NCBI RefSeq assembly: GCF_022179445.1
Contig: NZ_BPQU01000014.1
Coordinates: 1-64,000, forward strand
Origin: Methylobacterium mesophilicum
GTDB lineage: Bacteria; Pseudomonadota; Alphaproteobacteria; Rhizobiales; Beijerinckiaceae
DNA length: 64,000 nt
Direction: 5' to 3'
The notes beneath the pieces were generated by a model. The model searched no databases, had not been told where the DNA came from, and was given only the letters and a program-made list of their open reading frames with translations. A program made the translations under genes and the position numbers. This document shows positions 63,435-64,000 of the stretch, piece by piece; positions within the stretch are counted from its first letter, which is position 1, and each line of letters starts with the position of its first letter.

Positions 63435-64000
63435 TCATTGCATTAGGCAATAATACTCATGCATCAACCTCCTCGTGTACCGATACATAAAAGCTCGATC
63501 GAACAAATAGTGCGCGAATTCGCGCCCATTCCCCGCTATCTCACGATATGTTCCTGGCGAGCTTCGCTCGCGTTTTACAATATCAAGAACCTCTTGGTCG
63601 CTATGAACTCCGACGAAGTGCACACCGTCGATCATTGCGGGGAAATAGAAAAGAACGTGTTCGCTAGCATATTTGATAAGTACGGATTTGCTGCCGAGAA
63701 CAAGAGCCGGCCGCGAGCATGCGGCTCCATTGCCGTCTATTGAGATACCAAAGCGCGAATTATAGGAAACGTCCCAGCTCACATGCCCATGACCCCACCC
63801 TTCTTCGAGCAGAATGGCGCGAGCCTCCTCATCGCACTGAACAAGGGCCGGCAGGCGGAAGATGACCTCATCGCAGTCGCGGAAGAATCGCGCCGCTCGT
63901 AGCCGGGGAAAGGGATTGGCTCTGATAGTTTCGGCGGTTATTTCCCCGCCGCCAGACGTTGCGCCCGCGAAAGATGCCACTATGTTCTTGTCATCGTAGT
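63435..64000 (-). CDS. GT90 (CAP10-like) glycosyltransferase, C-terminal part (cut by window edge)
   Basis: The frame is open from the right edge (reading YDDKNIVASFAGATSGGGEI) to the stop at 63435, so the gene begins outside the window. The visible 188 residues match the C-terminal half of CAP10/GT90 sugar transferases: RFGISIDGNGAACSRPALVL, GSKSVLIKYASEHVLFYFPA, MIDGVHFVGVHSDQEVLDIV, and a final ...FAHYLFDRAFMYRYTRRLMH helix. Such enzymes add xylose or related sugars to glycans (capsule, LPS). An in-frame GTG at 63980 exists but is not the real start. Confidence 0.72.
   Translation of the reverse strand, partial: YDDKNIVASFAGATSGGGEITAETIRANPFPRLRAARFFRDCDEVIFRLPALVQCDEEARAILLEEGWGHGHVSWDVSYNSRFGISIDGNGAACSRPALVLGSKSVLIKYASEHVLFYFPAMIDGVHFVGVHSDQEVLDIVKRERSSPGTYREIAGNGREFAHYLFDRAFMYRYTRRLMHEYYCLMQ

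Overview
The window looks like chromosome of a Methylobacterium-type alphaproteobacterium (order Hyphomicrobiales). This is inferred from the high GC of the core genes, an alphaproteobacterial permuted two-piece tmRNA, a short alphaproteobacterial-style flagellin, FitAB/PIN toxin modules and IS5/IS66/IS3 debris. No rRNA gene, tRNA gene or CRISPR array was seen.

Layout. 1-7.5 kb is ordinary GC-rich core sequence: the 5' part of a chemoreceptor gene (minus strand), the split ssrA (tmRNA) gene at about 1.0-1.4 kb, and a tight plus-strand operon made of a polar amino-acid-type ABC importer (binding protein, two permeases, ATPase), an MmgE/PrpD protein and an FMN-dependent NtaA/SnaA/SoxA-type monooxygenase. 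7.5-17.5 kb is an accessory stretch: a FitAB toxin-antitoxin pair, an orphan cassette of ParB-domain DNA methyltransferase + DUF5681-like protein + phage terminase large subunit, an antitoxin next to a decayed PIN toxin, and several small unknown genes. One two-gene unknown module there has a decayed second copy at 35 kb. 17.5-21 kb carries flagellin, a GAF protein and a stand-alone receiver domain.

21-64 kb is mainly a mosaic surface-polysaccharide and glycosylation region. It has a KpsE/Wzz-like export protein, a sulfotransferase and APS kinase (PAPS supply), phosphomannomutase, a TPR/GT41 O-GlcNAc-transferase-like protein, a KpsM-like ABC-2 permease, a set for GDP-mannose and probably GDP-D-rhamnose (manC, gmd, rmd-like), and very large multidomain glycosyltransferases (1308, 831 and 1259 residues). 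It also has a repeat-only protein sharing a module with the 1308-residue enzyme, an SGNH hydrolase, a small methyltransferase and a GT90-like enzyme running off the right edge. A reasonable inference is a rhamnose/mannose-containing, possibly sulfated and methylated, ABC-exported glycan; the exporter ATPase is not in the window.

The polysaccharide region is broken up by a divergent HTH / HNH-nuclease gene cluster (29.8-32.8 kb), a secreted DUF11-linker-Hint protein (44.3-45.8 kb) and many dead insertion sequences: three IS5-type, two IS3, three IS66 pieces forming a nested pair, two IS110 and one IS630. Sharp GC changes between and within genes point to repeated exchange of modules.
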